A stretch of 64,000 nt of DNA from an uncultured Collinsella sp. (GTDB taxonomy: Bacteria; Actinomycetota; Coriobacteriia; Coriobacteriales; Coriobacteriaceae), in contig CAUCLI010000002.1 of the NCBI GenBank assembly GCA_958443615.1, positions 122,643 to 186,642 on the forward strand. Direction: 5' to 3'. Positions within the stretch are counted from its first letter, which is position 1. Each line of letters starts with the position of its first letter. The notes beneath the pieces are model-generated. The model saw only the letters and a list, made by a program, of their open reading frames with translations. It had not been told where the DNA came from and did not search any database. A program made the position numbers and the translations under genes. Positions 63,789 through 64,000 of this stretch are shown here, in pieces.

Positions 63789-64000
63789 CTACTCCTCGTC
63801 GTCGACGACCTCGTACTCGGCATCGACCACATCGTCGGCGGCAGCAGCGCCGTCGGCACCGGGCGCGGCGGCCTGGGCGTCGGCGTACACCATCTGGGCC
63901 AGCTCGTAAGCCACGGACTGCAGGGCCTCGCCGGCGGACTTGATGGCCTCGATGTCAGAGCCCTCGAGCGCCTTCTTGGCGTCGGCGATGGCGGACTCGG
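63789..64000 (-). CDS. dnaK: DnaK C-terminal part (cut by window edge)
   Basis: The last 70 codons of a gene entering from the right. The C-terminal lid helix (KALEGSDIEAIKSAGEALQS) is followed by a linker rich in Ala/Gly and the acidic end DAEYEVVDDEE, the EEVD-like tail of bacterial DnaK that contacts partner proteins. Gene order dnaK-grpE-dnaJ-hspR supports the call. Stop TAG at 63789. Confidence 0.92.
   Translation of the reverse strand, partial: ESAIADAKKALEGSDIEAIKSAGEALQSVAYELAQMVYADAQAAAPGADGAAAADDVVDAEYEVVDDEE

Overview
The window looks like a chromosome segment of a high-GC, anaerobic actinobacterium of the class Coriobacteriia, most probably Collinsella or a close relative. The reasons are strong GC codon bias, an HspR/DnaK-GrpE-DnaJ operon, an oxygen-sensitive pyruvate formate-lyase fermentation locus, and many short dispersed palindromes built on a GGGGACAGGCAC-type core. 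The genus is inferred from gene content only.

Layout. 1-6850: a leftward catabolic operon (DUF1537 kinase, iron alcohol dehydrogenase, DapA-family aldolase, PdxA2-type dehydrogenase, SLC13 permease cut by the window edge), read away from a divergent PrpR-type regulator, with a symmetric operator array between them. It probably handles a four-carbon sugar acid such as threonate. 7176-10930: pyruvate kinase, a DUF389 membrane protein and a B3/B4-domain protein behind a possible attenuator. 11300-15910: a polar amino acid ABC transporter operon with a class-I glutamine amidotransferase-like hydrolase. 16140-24810: a DXS-like transketolase, a DHA2 efflux pump, a DNA methyltransferase-repair protein and a very large FtsX/MacB-type ABC exporter. 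24870-26780: a DUF4143 ATPase with a remarkable nested palindrome in its leader, and a type I restriction methylase remnant.

27970-33820 is a threonine biosynthesis locus (asd and lysC leftward, thrC and thrB rightward) interrupted by a DUF4160/DUF2442 pair. 34935-39822 is the pyruvate formate-lyase locus: an activase, an anion permease, and a pyruvate formate-lyase split into two genes, the large catalytic chain and a separate 83-residue glycyl-radical domain. 40100-49120 carries an ArsC-like protein without its cysteine, an MFS transporter, an M20 peptidase, UppP, a stress protein, a LacI regulator and a Bce-like two-component pair. 49260-56410 carries purH, an acetyltransferase, a DUF2207 protein, ferritin, tRNA-Ser(GCU) and GluQ.

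56645-64000 is a heat-shock region: clpB, then (leftward from the right edge) dnaK, grpE, dnaJ and hspR. dnaJ is interrupted by an in-frame TAG about 59 codons before its natural end. Between them lies a two-gene DUF3990/HTH module resembling a toxin-antitoxin operon, with a 16-bp perfect palindrome over its -10 box.

Recurring structure. At least seven loci carry short palindromes of a REP/REPIN-like family, mostly placed at or directly beside stop codons (thrC, lacI, purH, clpB, hspR, dnaJ). Two of them are perfect inverted doublets with 31 or 33 bp arms and spacers of about 42 bp. A second family of 125-134 bp elements with AAGTTTTGCAGCAGTTTT ends occurs twice, and a third element of the same size and design occurs at 10979. 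No transposase is present in the window.
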